64,000 nucleotides of DNA from positions 1,240,001 to 1,304,000 of the forward strand of contig BSDZ01000101.1 of the NCBI GenBank assembly GCA_030268105.1, written 5' to 3'. Of this stretch, positions 20,107-32,300 are shown in pieces (within the stretch, counting starts at the first letter, position 1; the number at the start of each line of letters is the position of its first letter). Source of the stretch: Volvox africanus. Lineage: Eukaryota; Chlorophyta; Chlorophyceae; Chlamydomonadales; Volvocaceae. The notes beneath the pieces are model-generated. The model made no database searches. It saw only the letters and a list, made by a program, of their open reading frames with translations, and had not been told where the DNA came from. The translations under genes were made by a program, and so were the position numbers.

Positions 20107-20932
20107 CCTCAAATACAATGACAACGTAGCTAAATACGTCCACCTTTTACTCCTGGTAAATGTCCGGGGCCCTGCATATGCGCGCGCATGTGTTTGTGTT
20201 GTGTGTCAGGGGGAAGGTGAGTTTGAGGGTGTGCGTGCGTGTGCATGTGTGCGTGTGTGTTTCCTGTATTGGGGGGGCAGAAGCGCCAGGATGAACACGG
20301 ATGAAAGCAATATCAAAAGGAACGGGAGCAATATCAAAAGTGAACAAGAATCAGATATCTTAGTGTTGGCTTTTAGGGTTTGGGGTTTGTTGCACCCATA
20401 TAACTGACCGCGACCCCCCACCTCACATGTACATGTAGCTGCCCGTACGTCCCAACAGCTGCTGGGGTGGCGGGCTGACCCTCCAGCGCTTGGTCAACGC
20501 CAGGCGATACGATTGGCTCCACATCTCTTGGATGGTCTGAGACCTGTACAGCATGGACTGCGGTACGGAAATATTTAACAAGCATGAGGACGGCATGGGT
20601 TTGCCTTCCTTCCGTCACCCGCCCGTAACCCCCCGGGTGTAGCGCACGCCCCACCCTCCTATGCCACTATAACCCACATACATGCACATCTCCCCCTCCC
20701 CAGCCCCACCTCACTGTTTCCTGATGGATAACATGCGGCCAAAGGCGCTCCAGGTGAGTCCGCCTCCTGGAGGAGTCGGCCGTATAGTTTCTGATCCTGG
20801 CACCACGACACCTGGCACCACAAGTGCAGGTCCGCGTCAGTCCAGTGAGTGTTCATCAGAGAAAAGACGAAGCGGCAGGTGTGCCCCCGCCATGTTGCTG
20901 AAGCGCGCAAGCAGGAAAACACATCCGATCAC
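20107..20932. other. Stretch downstream of the HD ORF, possible decayed kinase C-lobe
   Basis: Contains a TG-rich microsatellite (about 20180-20265). On the minus strand there is sequence following the kinase fragment that stays open but shows no APE, DxWxxG or other C-lobe motif I can recognise. A short TTTGGCCGCATG segment near 20735 could be a trace of the kinase F-helix. Nothing is called with certainty. Confidence 0.35.
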
Positions 20933-22205
20933 CAAAATCCGCGATCTTGACGTTCGTGGTGTGCAGGTCGCTCCCCTGTACCATGATGTTCTCCAGCTTG
21001 AGGTCATGATGGATCACCAGCGGCTGTGCAGATACTCAAGACTGGGAAGGGGGTGCATGTGTGCCTGCCTGTCTGTGTGTCTGTGTCTGTGCAACATATC
21101 AACTGGGCAGCTATGATGACCGACATGGAAAATTCCAAATGAAGCCCCCTCATGGGCTCTCCCCCTTGAGTACTCTGCACTCACCCTCCGCGATCTGCAA
21201 TGCCCAACAAAATGCATCCAAAATGTACGAATACAGTTGGCGAGACACGTCAACCATTTGACTGGATAGCACCCGCTTCAGTGTGCCTCCATCCACGTAT
21301 TCTGTTTCAATATTAACATAAACGTGGAAAGCAGCAAAACAAGGATAGCATTATGGAAGTGCTGGGCAGGTAGGTACGGCAGGGGGCCAGCGGGAGGCAG
21401 GTAACCACGGGGGCCTGTGTAACAGCAACAGTCAAGCACCGTACGGCATGTTTCTGGCCTCTGGTCCTGTACTGTACGTTAGGGAGTACTGCAAAAAAGA
21501 CTAAACATAGAGTTCGGTGAGGTGACTGAAAAAGGGACACAGTACGGCAGGTGGGAATATTGAAGATGAGCTTTTTCCTTGCTGGTACGAGTGCTAAGTT
21601 GACAGTAGCACGTGACATTGCTACTGCCATCGCACCCTGCACAAGGAACATGGTATTTTGTTTGGCCCCTTCGGTGCTGCTGTCCGTGCTGCCGACGCCA
21701 AGGAACTCAACAATGCACCTGGAGGGGTGGGAGAGGGAGGAGCGTGAGGGAAAGGACGGGGAGGGGGAGGGACGAGAGGGGGGAAGGAGGGGAAGGAGGA
21801 CATCCTCATGATGATCACGGCAGAGAACCAAAAAGCAGTGGGATCGTAGCAGCGCCAGGGAAGGGCTAAGTACTGGGTATAGCCGGGGGAGGGGTAAGAG
21901 GGGGAGAGGGGTGGTATAGGAGGTGGAGGCACCCTAGTTCTGAGGGGGGGTGTTAAAAAGAGGCACAAAACACACACATACACATACACATACACATACG
22001 CATACACACACATGCTGAAGTAGGTAAGCTGCTATGTAATTACCTTTTCCTCTGATACAGATGGACACGTAGCAAGGAGGCAGACAGGCAGACAGGCGGA
22101 CGTACTTGTGGGAAAGCTTGTGCATTACGGTTGTCTCTGCAACAATGACTCGAGACTCCCCTGCTGGTTCACAGTGTCCGGCCTTAAGTCGCGTCACCGC
22201 CACTC
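20933..22205 (-). pseudogene. Ser/Thr protein kinase fragment, frameshifted
   Basis: Four exon-like pieces join in phase or nearly so. 22106-22205 has the VAVTRLKAG lysine strand and the alphaC-like VAETTVMHKLSHK; 21636-21718 has CIVEFLGVGSTD to MFLVQ; 21185-21301 has the hinge EYVDGGTLKRVL to ALQIAEG; 20933-21023 has the catalytic loop VIHHDLKLEN and DFG. The first three junctions preserve intron phase. The LEYLHS segment before the catalytic loop (about 21024-21042) is out of frame with both neighbours, needing at least one indel. No P-loop exon and no convincing C-lobe were found. It could phosphorylate proteins only if these gaps are assembly errors. The family resembles plant/algal Raf-like or tyrosine-kinase-like Ser/Thr kinases. 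Confidence 0.6.
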
Positions 22206-22849
22206 TGCAGATCAGACCGGAGCACTTCTCCCCCGCGCCCGCGTTACTTATTTGCGGCAAAAATGGCCAATATTTCTGAATCCTGAACAGAAGTAGGGTG
22301 CCGACATGATTAAATATGCTGCCGCTTTACAGAACTCCGTCCGGAAGAACAGACCAATCTAAGTAGGTTCCCTGTGCAATACTTTCAATGTGTCACGTGC
22401 CTCGCACTCAGCTCATACTCGTTGCTCCCAGCGACCACGTGGTAGACCCTTCCTCCTTTCCGATTCGATAACATGAAATTTCCAATGGCACAATAATTGG
22501 AATGATGATGCGGTATTGATTATTTAACATCCGCTTAATTACCCGTCGATGCAAAGCATTTTGTTAAATTAGCTGGATCCCGCTTTGAAGCGTCCGACAG
22601 GATGACTCATGAAAGTGACACGAGTCATGTTGGCAATACTACCATCTATTCTATCGCCAACCCTATAATTAGTGGTCTCCTGCCGCGCTTTGCCCATGGT
22701 CTATGCATAGGAAAACTCCTTGCGGTTTGTTGAATGCCTGTCTCCTCCAAACCAATTCAAATAACACTTGTTCAAAAATCAATATGATATCTTTCATAAC
22801 AGCTCAAAGGAAAGCGCTGTGCGCGATAATAGGAATTCAAGGAATGCAA

Positions 22850-23437
22850 GTCCCCTGCGCAATTGTCCCTGCGACCCTTGGCTTTGCCTTGAGACGCCAT
22901 GGACCCGCACTCCGTACCGGAAAATATCTTTTCCAGAATTTTTTCTCCGCCGGTGAGCCCATAGTGACCATCCACACATTGCGAAACTCCTGGCCATGGA
23001 AAGACAACTGAAGACGTCACACAAAAGTTCCACGCGCCAGGTTTCTTACGTCTTCTAATGACTAATTTCAGAACTAAAATATGGCAAGGAAGCCTGCTCA
23101 TACATATTAGCCAAAGTAGTCGCTCCCGCGGTCGGGCTCTTACCGTGAACTTTGCTGAATCAAGATTGATCAAGCCCACGATGATCATAGAGCCCATACC
23201 TGTATCATCCTTGTACAGCTCCAGTATACGCGCGCCAGCCGCTACCTTGTCCTCCAGCGCCATTTCAACGAGCTGTGACGCCGTCAAGAATAGAAAAATA
23301 CCCTCCGGTAGGACGCAGTTGGATAAATGAATGCCCTCAACCTCTTCGGGATTTCTTCAGATTGCGCTGAACCGTCCTTGGTATGGAGCGGGCGTTAGCT
23401 GACGTTTCACCATCGTACCGCAAGCAGTTTGATCAGT
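22850..23437 (-). repeat. Dispersed repeat unit R, copy 3
   Basis: Nearly the same as 15085-15680 over its whole length. This copy shows the cleanest coding appearance on the minus strand: LVEMALEDKVAAGARILEL and GSMIIVGLINLDSAKFT, then a GTAAGAGC donor, an intron-like stretch, and an exon-like piece with the EKILEKIFSGTECG segment. It lies outside the palindrome, so it may be closer to the ancestral locus. The product is not recognised. Confidence 0.6.
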
Positions 23438-24212
23438 CTGGGGATCCAGACCGCGCTTAATGTAGATATCCGTAAGCTCCTGAACCACGAAACACGGACG
23501 ATACCGCAATTGACAACAAACATCAGCGGCAGGTGCAGCAGCAGCAGGAGCAGCAGGCCACGGTAGGCCTTCACCGTAAGCATCAGCGGCCGCCAGGGAA
23601 CAGAAATAACAGCTGCCGTGGCTGACGATGGAAACATACCTCCCAACGGGGCCCCATGCATGGACCGTACCTTCAGCAGTGATCCTAACGAAGCTCCTTC
23701 ACGGGCGACAGCGTATCGGAACCCCAAGGACGACCTGCAGCCCGCCCCTGATGCAAATATGGCACGTCTGTTGTGTTTGCGCCAGTGACTTTTCAACTTC
23801 GCAGCCGCATCCCCTCTCGAACTTATCATCACAGAACACAGATGTGGCACATCAGGCAGATGACCCCTGATACGCAGCATCCCTGATATGCCTGCGATTT
23901 ACTTGTCTGGGTTCGCAATTCCTTTCCGTGAGCTCCTTGCATCTCCCTCCCGGTTAGGCTTCAGGGAGTTTCTAATAAGCTTTCAGGTTCCTCGCTCATT
24001 ACACTGCAGGATGAGGTTTCACTGGTGACGGGGCTATGCCTCCTAAAAGCCTACCCTAACCAGCCCCTGGCGCACACACACGCTGGTGCCCCACCTGCAA
24101 CTCTTTAGCTTGGGCAGTGGGGCCTTTGCTCTAGGCCTGACGCTCCTTCTCGATGTCGGCTGCCTTAGTGCCGCGCTGGAGGGGTCGGAAGTGCGCGGGG
24201 GAGGGAGTGCAG
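23438..24212. other. Non-coding or unassigned stretch
   Basis: One minus-strand frame (23407-23880, 157 residues) stays open and contains a leucine run (GLLLLLLLHLPLMF), but it has no recognisable domain and no clear splice context. I see no other supportable feature. Confidence 0.3.
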
Positions 24213-24312
24213 TGTAGTATCCTGGGGTATCTATGGGTAGTGTCAAAGATTGAGCCAAGATGGTTATCTATCGATCGAGCCAGTGCTAGATTGACACAAC
24301 AGAGATACAACA
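24213..24312 (+). mobile_element. 100-bp LTR-like mini-element (copy 2)
   Basis: Begins TGTAGTATCCTGGGGTATCT and ends ACAACAGAGATACAACA, with the same order of internal blocks as 16849-16952. The flanking five bases (TGCAG and AGGGT) do not match, so no target duplication is visible. Confidence 0.7.
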
Positions 24313-26331
24313 AGGGTATCTAGACGGGTCGAGGACTGGTTTTATGGTCGCGTGTAGCGCTGGCAGTGGGATAAAGGGTGGTTGTCACAGTTGTCACGGT
24401 CAATCAGGATGACCAGATCATCCTGGTCGTCCAGGTCATCCCTGTCACGGCACAGCACGAAAATGCACAGCGCCTGACACCCAGCTGTCACACGCACCAA
24501 AACTGCAAACAAGTCGCATGATTAAAATAAACTATTACGTTGTTTTGCTGTCTATTGTTATCAGCAATCGTCTAGGCGGCTGAAGGCAAGCGCGTCGGGT
24601 GAACTTTTCAATTTAAAACCCTACAAATCTTTAGGATGTAGAACTAGAGGTTGTATGCGTTGTTGGAGTTGAGGGAGAGAGGGAGAGAGAAGGAGAGAGA
24701 GAGGGAAAGAGAAGGAGAGAGAGGGAGAGAGAAGGGGGCGTTTTCAGGGTTGTATCCAGTACGTGCATGGGGGCAGGAGTGCTGGAAGCGGCGGCTGCAA
24801 TGGTAAGAACTTTGCCGTGAGGTTTGACTGTATGTACGGGGTTGGGACAGAGATGTTCGTATGTGTGCTATAGTAACTCACGCATCAAAGCAGGGCAGGT
24901 GATCATGACGTTGGCTAAACGATGGGTGCATGAGATGCTGTCAAAGGAAATGTTTGTTAGCCGTGCTTGTAGAGATCCAATATATTGCCTAGAAGGCTTA
25001 CGTGAGGAGCCATCACGCTACGAGGAGCGGTTGCATGACGTACAGAGATGGCAAGAGCGGCGAGGCCTTAGCACACAGTGCCCAATATGCATTTTCACGT
25101 TCATGATTGAGTTTATTAGCCGCTCGAGTTACAACCTACTTGTAACTCTTTATATGGTTTCTGTAGGTGTCCATATATATACTGCTATGAGGGATGCATT
25201 GTAACCTCAATTCAGGCCGACCTATTTAATGCTGCGTTATGGTTTACTTATTGTAGTCTGACCAAGGGCTATACCATGCCTACACCCCAAAAATGCAACA
25301 GCCAAACCATGTCCCAGGCAAATGGCCGGCCGGGCAATGAAACTAACGTTACTATCTACCAATACGTGCTGGATGTGTTGTGCAAAGCACAAATGTCACC
25401 AAGCAGCTTCACCACGCATCACCTGAGACAGCAGCTGCCAAAACCCGAGAGAAGTAGCAATGTGAGCGTACAAGTTCGTCCATAAAAGCACTTACGAATA
25501 CACTACCTTCAATGTCATTCACCTTCAAAGTTCAAGTAATCCTTCACTCCATATGGTGTCTCTCTATGCCCAACCCTGCAGTAAAAAACCACAAGTCCTG
25601 CATGTGTGCAAGCACTCACCCGATATTCATCATCACCACAGTTCAAACACGCGTGCCTTTATAAGCGGTCCTGTCAGGGCGCCAATAGCACACTTCGGCG
25701 CCTTTAACGGTCCACCTTGTGTGGTGATTTGAGTAAATCCTGCAAACAAAGCACGCTGCAAGACGTTGCAAGGAAAACAACAAATGTTATTAATATGTAA
25801 TTTTGGCGCAGGAGACCCCACCGGCGCCCTTCAGGTCCTTCGGATTCCACACGTCTCATGCTCGTGTCGTCGATACAGCAGCCATACCGTATACTCAGGC
25901 ACATCAAAATGTGTGTACATACCGCACGCCAACCTAATGATGCGTTGATGATGTGTCTTGGTCAGCCATTACAGGATGCAGCTAACCCACGTCCACCTAC
26001 CACAGCCAAAATTCACAGCCTACTGGCCTCGTGGCACATACATACGGATACATCTCCTGACGACTGCTACCATGACTCTGCCTCTCACCTGCTAACCCTC
26101 CACGCACTCATAGATGTACGCTACCATCTCCCCAGCCATCTCATAATTCTTAGACAACAAATATAACTTAGCACTTTTGTGTTGGACCCCTCGGGCCCTA
26201 AGTTATCCGGCGCCCCCTTGCCCCTGGCGGCTTCCCGACATCGTGTTGAGCCAGTCTCACGCAGCGTGCCCTCTTTGTGTTCATTCTGATGTTACTACAT
26301 GAACGAACGGTCATTAAACATGTCATCGATG
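24313..26331. other. Intergenic region downstream of NEK
   Basis: Contains a GAGA-type microsatellite at about 24672-24735 (also a purine-rich tract). Two small plus-strand frames, ending at 25204 and 25485, have plausible composition but no known domain, no clear splice partners and uncertain starts, so they are not called as genes. No RNA gene was recognised. Confidence 0.4.
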
Positions 26332-29300
26332 CTACGCCCCCTCCATGTGCATGTTTTCCTCGCATACTATGAGCTGGTGCACCAGCTGCAGGAACGGCAG
26401 CTTTTCCTGACCCAGCACCGCCAGAAATGCGGCGGAGACCTGCGCCTCATCGTCCTCGGAGGACAGGCTCTCCAGCATTCGATACACCCTGCACGCGTGA
26501 AGCGAAGGAGGGAGCCGGAAGTAGGCTGGGATGTGGTGGTGATACGAGCCCGGGCAGGGGGAGCGAACGTGCGGGCTGCTAGCACAATACGGAAGCAATT
26601 TGTCGCCATTGAAAGCGGCCAGACAGAATCACACCCTTGTTCTAACCTCACCCAATAGCGGGTTATCGGAACTCCTGAGGCAACATAAACCCAGGGGATG
26701 TGAGACTGATGCAACTGACACGTGAACCACCAGATATCTTTCCCGTACACACACACTCACACACGCCTACAGTGTGGCGTTTTCCTTTTGGCATTTTCCT
26801 TTCTCCCATGGTCCCCATGATTCCGAGTTCCCTCTCCCTGGTGCCAGCACGACGCAGAAATACTCACTTAAGGAAGGCGTTCGTTCCCAGGTTCTGCTCT
26901 AAGAACACCCGCAGCGCCTCAACCTGGCATGAGGAACAGGGGCCATCCATGTGAGCATGAGCAGAGATCTGGCCGAGGCTCCAAGCAAGGCGATGATGAC
27001 AGGGCACATGATCGGCAAAATGCATTGGGTTTATGAGGGACAGGACCACAAAGCTGCCGGAACATCCTGCCAAACACCCTCTTCCCTCTGCTGGGTGAAG
27101 GGTGTTGTAATCCCGTTCTTTATAACCGCACCTTGAGCGCTAGGCTGTCCCCTTCCCGCACCCCGGACAGCTGGATAACCTGGCCGTTGAGCATGAACTG
27201 TCCCGACAGGGCCTGAAGCACGGTATTCGGCGAGGATAACGCCGAAGGGGGGGATAGGGTATAAGGTTTACGTGAAGACGGGCAGGAAATGAAGCGGAAT
27301 GAACAATATTATGGCACTGTTTTTGAGGTGGAATAAAGGGGTGTTCAGGTAAGCGATAAAGCCCTTTCAAATAAAGCGACGCAATAAAAAGGCGGCGGAG
27401 GAACGGTGAACGAACGGTGAGCTCGTCAAGGACTACTAAGGATATGCTTTTGGGTGTGAGAGTTAGGGTTGATATCTGTATCTGCAACTGGGGTTGGCAC
27501 ACTTGAAGCAGCATAGAGAGAAAGCGAGGTGGCATTGTGGTACGAGCGGTACGGGCGGTAGGAGTCCATTCGCCGCTCATACCGTTCGTTTCTCTCTTTT
27601 TCGCTGACCCCTTACCGCACTGTGTTTTTCGTCATTATAAATTTCGTCCTCCTCCTCTTCTCCGGATACTCCACGTCCCTCTTCCACACCACCGGCACCG
27701 TCCTGTTGCAGGGGAAGGTCATGCCTGCCACAAAGTGAGACTCATACATATGAAAACAAACGTATGTCATATGTATCAGCAATCCAATGCTTCTGAACTA
27801 GGAAACCGGTATTACATCTATGTATGTATATGTATAAAATACATATATATAATATATAATACAATATGTAGGGTTTTAGGGTAAGGTATATACAATATAT
27901 GTATTATTATGTTATATTATATATGTGTGTATAGCTGCATACTGGTTCACTTGGTTCACCTGGTTCACTTGGCGCTGCACGATGTGTATGTGCACGATCT
28001 TCTGCTCTTTTGCCAAGACCCCCACTATCCCGCTGAAGAGTGGCTTGCATGTGGCTTCCACCCTCTACCATTATCGCTAGTCAGCGGCCGCCTGGCAGTC
28101 CACATGCAGACAGTGGTAGCCAAATCGAGGCCCCCGTCTTCCCTATAAATGCAATTTTGCAGCTTTCCCCGTTCGTTTTCCGGCCGCCATTATGACAGGC
28201 TCCACAAAAGCTGGCTGCCTGGCATTGACTGCCACACGGTACCTGCATCAGCACGTCCTGCATATCTTTGACCATAGCGGCAAAGTCCATGTCATCATCG
28301 TCGTCATCGACTGCTGCGCCACCTCCGCCAAGGTCCACAGCTCCCACGGCCGAGGGGCCGGCAGCAGGTGGCGGCGTGGCCGCCCTGGCAGCCCCGTTGG
28401 CGGGCGACGGCGCACGTTGCCCTGTGGGTTATTGCCAGTGGGGATAGGGCGCAACCCAAGGCGGACGGAGCACATAACCGTATCATGCAAACAGATGAAC
28501 CTGATCTCGTAAACCTTCCATTTCGCCAACTTTAATCCCCTCGCCCACCTCAGGGACAAATCCCAGAGTTTCCAGTGGACGCCACGTGGAAGATGGTGCA
28601 CTAAAACATATTCAATTATTTTACTCTATGCACTCGGGCGACGATGCTGCAGCACCCAGCAGATAAGTAGATATCGCGAGATCGGAAGATTCTGCTTTTG
28701 GAAACTTTTACGCGCCAGGAGCTTCTTCATCGTGCTCTCTCCTGCTTAACTAGACTGCCTCCTCCCTTCATATGCTCTGTTGGAGTGCATCCGCTGCGTA
28801 TGGTGCGCCAGCTCGCTGCAGCCTAATGATCGCGACCTACCCCATCCAAACAGCCGCCATTCCCCAGTATCTAAAATCGTCGCCGCAGCTCGCAAGAGGC
28901 CTCACCTTGTCCATCTGATTCCGATCTCGGTGCGGCTCCCCCCGATCCGGATCCCGGCGGCGATCCACGGACCTCCGCCATAATCTGCCGCTTGTTGCGT
29001 TCGCGGGCCTCCCGGACCTCCTGGGGGGGGAAAAAACGGGGACACCATGGGTTCGGCGTGCCAGGGCCAAAACATCAAAATACAGTACTTCAGTAACTCA
29101 CTCCAGGGTGTATTACCGGAATGAGGACGACATAGATTTAGTAACAGTGATGAGGAGTGCGAGTCAGCGGCGGGAGCGGATGCGGAGAGGAGTGACCAGC
29201 TGACGGTAGCAAACTACCAGGTACGGTACTTGAAGCGCCAGTACCCGAATCAGCGGTTTGGCCCAAGAGAGCAAGTTTTAAAGAGAGAAGTTCACCCTGG

Positions 29301-32300
29301 AGCAGTAAGTCACATCTGTATACAATACACCAATACACTTACGCTCCTCTATAGTGCATATACACGATACATAGATTGATGAGAAGGGCACGGCCGCTGG
29401 TCACGAAGGATATAGGTGTTCGACTGCGTGAGAGATTTGTTTGCCCGCTTTCGTTCCACATTCACCTGCCAGTGCTTGCGCTGAAACTCCAGAATCTCCT
29501 GCTCGCGTTTGCGGCTCTCTTCCTCCAGCCGTGCCATCTTCGCGGCCCATGGGTCAGTGGGGCGCGGCACGGGCGGCGTTGCAACGCGCCCACCTGCAAT
29601 AGTCCGAGAATTCGGCAGCATATGAAGCAATGGGTCACCTCGGGGTGCAGCAGGCAGGAGGATTCCTAACTTTTTGTTATGGGCATCGGTCGCAGAGTAC
29701 AAGGCTAATCGTCGCGATTGCACAGCACTGGGGCAAACAAGTACTGCATGAGGCTTTGCGCTGCCGAGCAAAGCGTCGTGGCTCACACGTCGCCTACATA
29801 CGAAGGTACCGCTACATGCCGCACCTTGCCCCATAGGGGAAGGTGATCGTGCCCCCGGCCTTGGTGGAGTCCTGACCCGCTCCGCGCCCTCAGCCGCTGC
29901 TCGGTTCCGCTGTGCGGCCACGCACATTTCTTGGTAGGCTGCACGCCTGCGGGTCAGGGGTGTACTTATCGAGTTTAAGTTCCTAGGTTTTATTTGGAGC
30001 TATCAGTTCGGGATGGAGCACTTGTACCCCGGGGTTAGGAGGGGGAGAAAGGAGACCAGTATTGGGGTGGCGACAGGTGGGCAGTTATGAACACGGGGTT
30101 TCAGCAAAAGGGTGACTCGGGGGCCGGGGATGGGGAGAGGAAAAGTTTTGTGAACCCATGCAGGTAGGTTTGGGGCGGTTGGGCCCATTTCGTGTGTATT
30201 GTCGTTAAAATGTAATACGGAGCAGTCATACATTCACTTGCAGACACCTGTTGACAAACACCCTCAAGAGGTTCGAAGACGTTGGTTGGATGTTCTGCTG
30301 CCTCAGGCCCCCCAAAGCACACGCAGACAGGCGCGGACACGTCCGCACACGAAAGACACAAAAATTTTCCAAACAAGCCCTCGTATTCACATACCTGGCG
30401 TCTGGGGAAATCTCCGGCCCTGTCGCAGCCGATGCCCCTCCGGCCGGTCGTGAAGGCGACGGCCGGCCGGCCGCCGGTCCCCCAACTGGCTGCCTCCCCT
30501 TGTCCACGTCGTCCGCATCCCGAGGGACGCCTAGGAAATCCGCAATACCGCCATGACGCTCCGCCTGGACAATAACAGCACATTGGGGAACAGTATTATG
30601 ACCGTTGGCGCGTGAGCAGCGAGCACGGTGATGAAGTGGCGGCTGTGACGTTATTTAAATAAGAGGATACTGACATGGGAGATGGGATTAACTAGGAACA
30701 ACGTTTTTCTGCGGAAGGCATCGTGTCACCTGCATGTCGCACAAAGTTGATGGGACCCGCACACCAAAACCCGGAACACTGTCAGGCGCGGATAGACACG
30801 ATAGATTTTACTTAAGCCAACAAACATTTGCGAGGCTGGGATGCCAGACCGTGCCGCCCAGGTCCACGCTACCACGGCCCATTCCAACAGGCGCAACTTG
30901 GTTAATACCCCGCCACCACGTTGATGACATGCTTTCGCCGTGCCCTACACCCGGTAGGAACCTCACCTCCTGCACGGCCCGTTTATTGCGTTCGGCAGCG
31001 GCGCGCTGCTCCTCCCACACCGCCCGCCGTTGCTCCGCAGAAAAGTAGTCCTCGTTGTGGCGGCGAGCACCAGCATGGCCGGCACCGGCACCGGCGGGCC
31101 CTGCCTCGTCCGCCAGTCCTCTGTCCCTATCCGCTTCCTCGGCCCGTGGCGGCGACCACTGCCGTCGGGGACCCCGGCCCCCAAGCACCTGGACCTGCTC
31201 GACATTCCGGAGAAAATTATCAGTAGTGCTTTTCGTAGGGGTAAATCCAAGTTCAATTTGAATATTCCAAACGAAGATGCGCCATGAAAAGTAAATCGGA
31301 AACACACGATAGGAAATATAACAGAAAATTACGGAACGTAACGCCATGCACATGCGATATGTGTCACACATGTAAAGCAAGCACACGTCACCATCCCTGC
31401 CCGCATATATACCTCTGGTTGCGCGGCCCGGCCAATCTGCTGTTCCACCGCCGCCCGATTTCGAGCCGCCTCTGCCTGTAGCCGTGACAACAGCGACACG
31501 AAACTCAGTGATGGACCAGCATTGAGCGAGGCTAACAGGGGGGCATTGATACTGGTCCATGGTAGCAGCAATCCATACCGTATGGGTCACAGTGACAGCG
31601 TGTTTTGCAGGAATGTTCCATTTGAAAAGCAGCAGATAAATTCTTAAGGGGTTAGGGTAGATCGGCATCGGAGCACTGTACAATAGTGACTTTCATGTGG
31701 GTCGCGCAAAGCACACCTGTCGGTCAAGATACTCCTTTTTCTGTGCGGCTATTCGGGCACGCATGTCTTCCCGCTCCTTCTCCTGTCAGGCATGACAAGG
31801 AAAAACAGGTGACATCGCCGCCTCACACGGAGGGAAGGCGCAGGAGGGGAGGGATAACAAAGTAGGGGGCCTGGTGAGCGGATGCAACGATCACTACTTG
31901 CTGCTAGTCATAGCGGTGGCCTCCTGCGAGATACAGATACCTCTTCGTATACTGTATCACACCGTACCCGTGCTGCCCGCTCCGCATCCTTCTTGCGAAC
32001 CTCCTCCTCGGCCTTCTTGCGTTTGGACTGACGAAGCGTAGGATAGGAGCAGGTCAAGGGCGGGAGGGTTTGGGTGGGAGTGTAAGGGACCGCAGGATTT
32101 GTGGAAGTAAAGGGTAAGCCGCTGGGTCCATACAACATAAATCAATAAAAAAACAATCACAGCTCCATCTTCCCGGCCTCATTGTCGTCCTCAATAAAAG
32201 GCACTCGCTGGGGTTGTGCAGTGTACCCTGCCGTTTGGAAGCCGATCGGCGATCACGCAGACTTGGACACCACCGCGTTACTTAAGATACCCTTCCGTAC

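Noticed and set aside
24824..25485. Two small plus-strand genes
   Set aside because: Start codons are weak (TTG for the first), no domain is recognisable and there are no convincing splice partners; left as unassigned.
27860..27890. Interstitial telomeric repeat
   Set aside because: Only a single GGGTTTTAGGG-like word is present, which is not an array.
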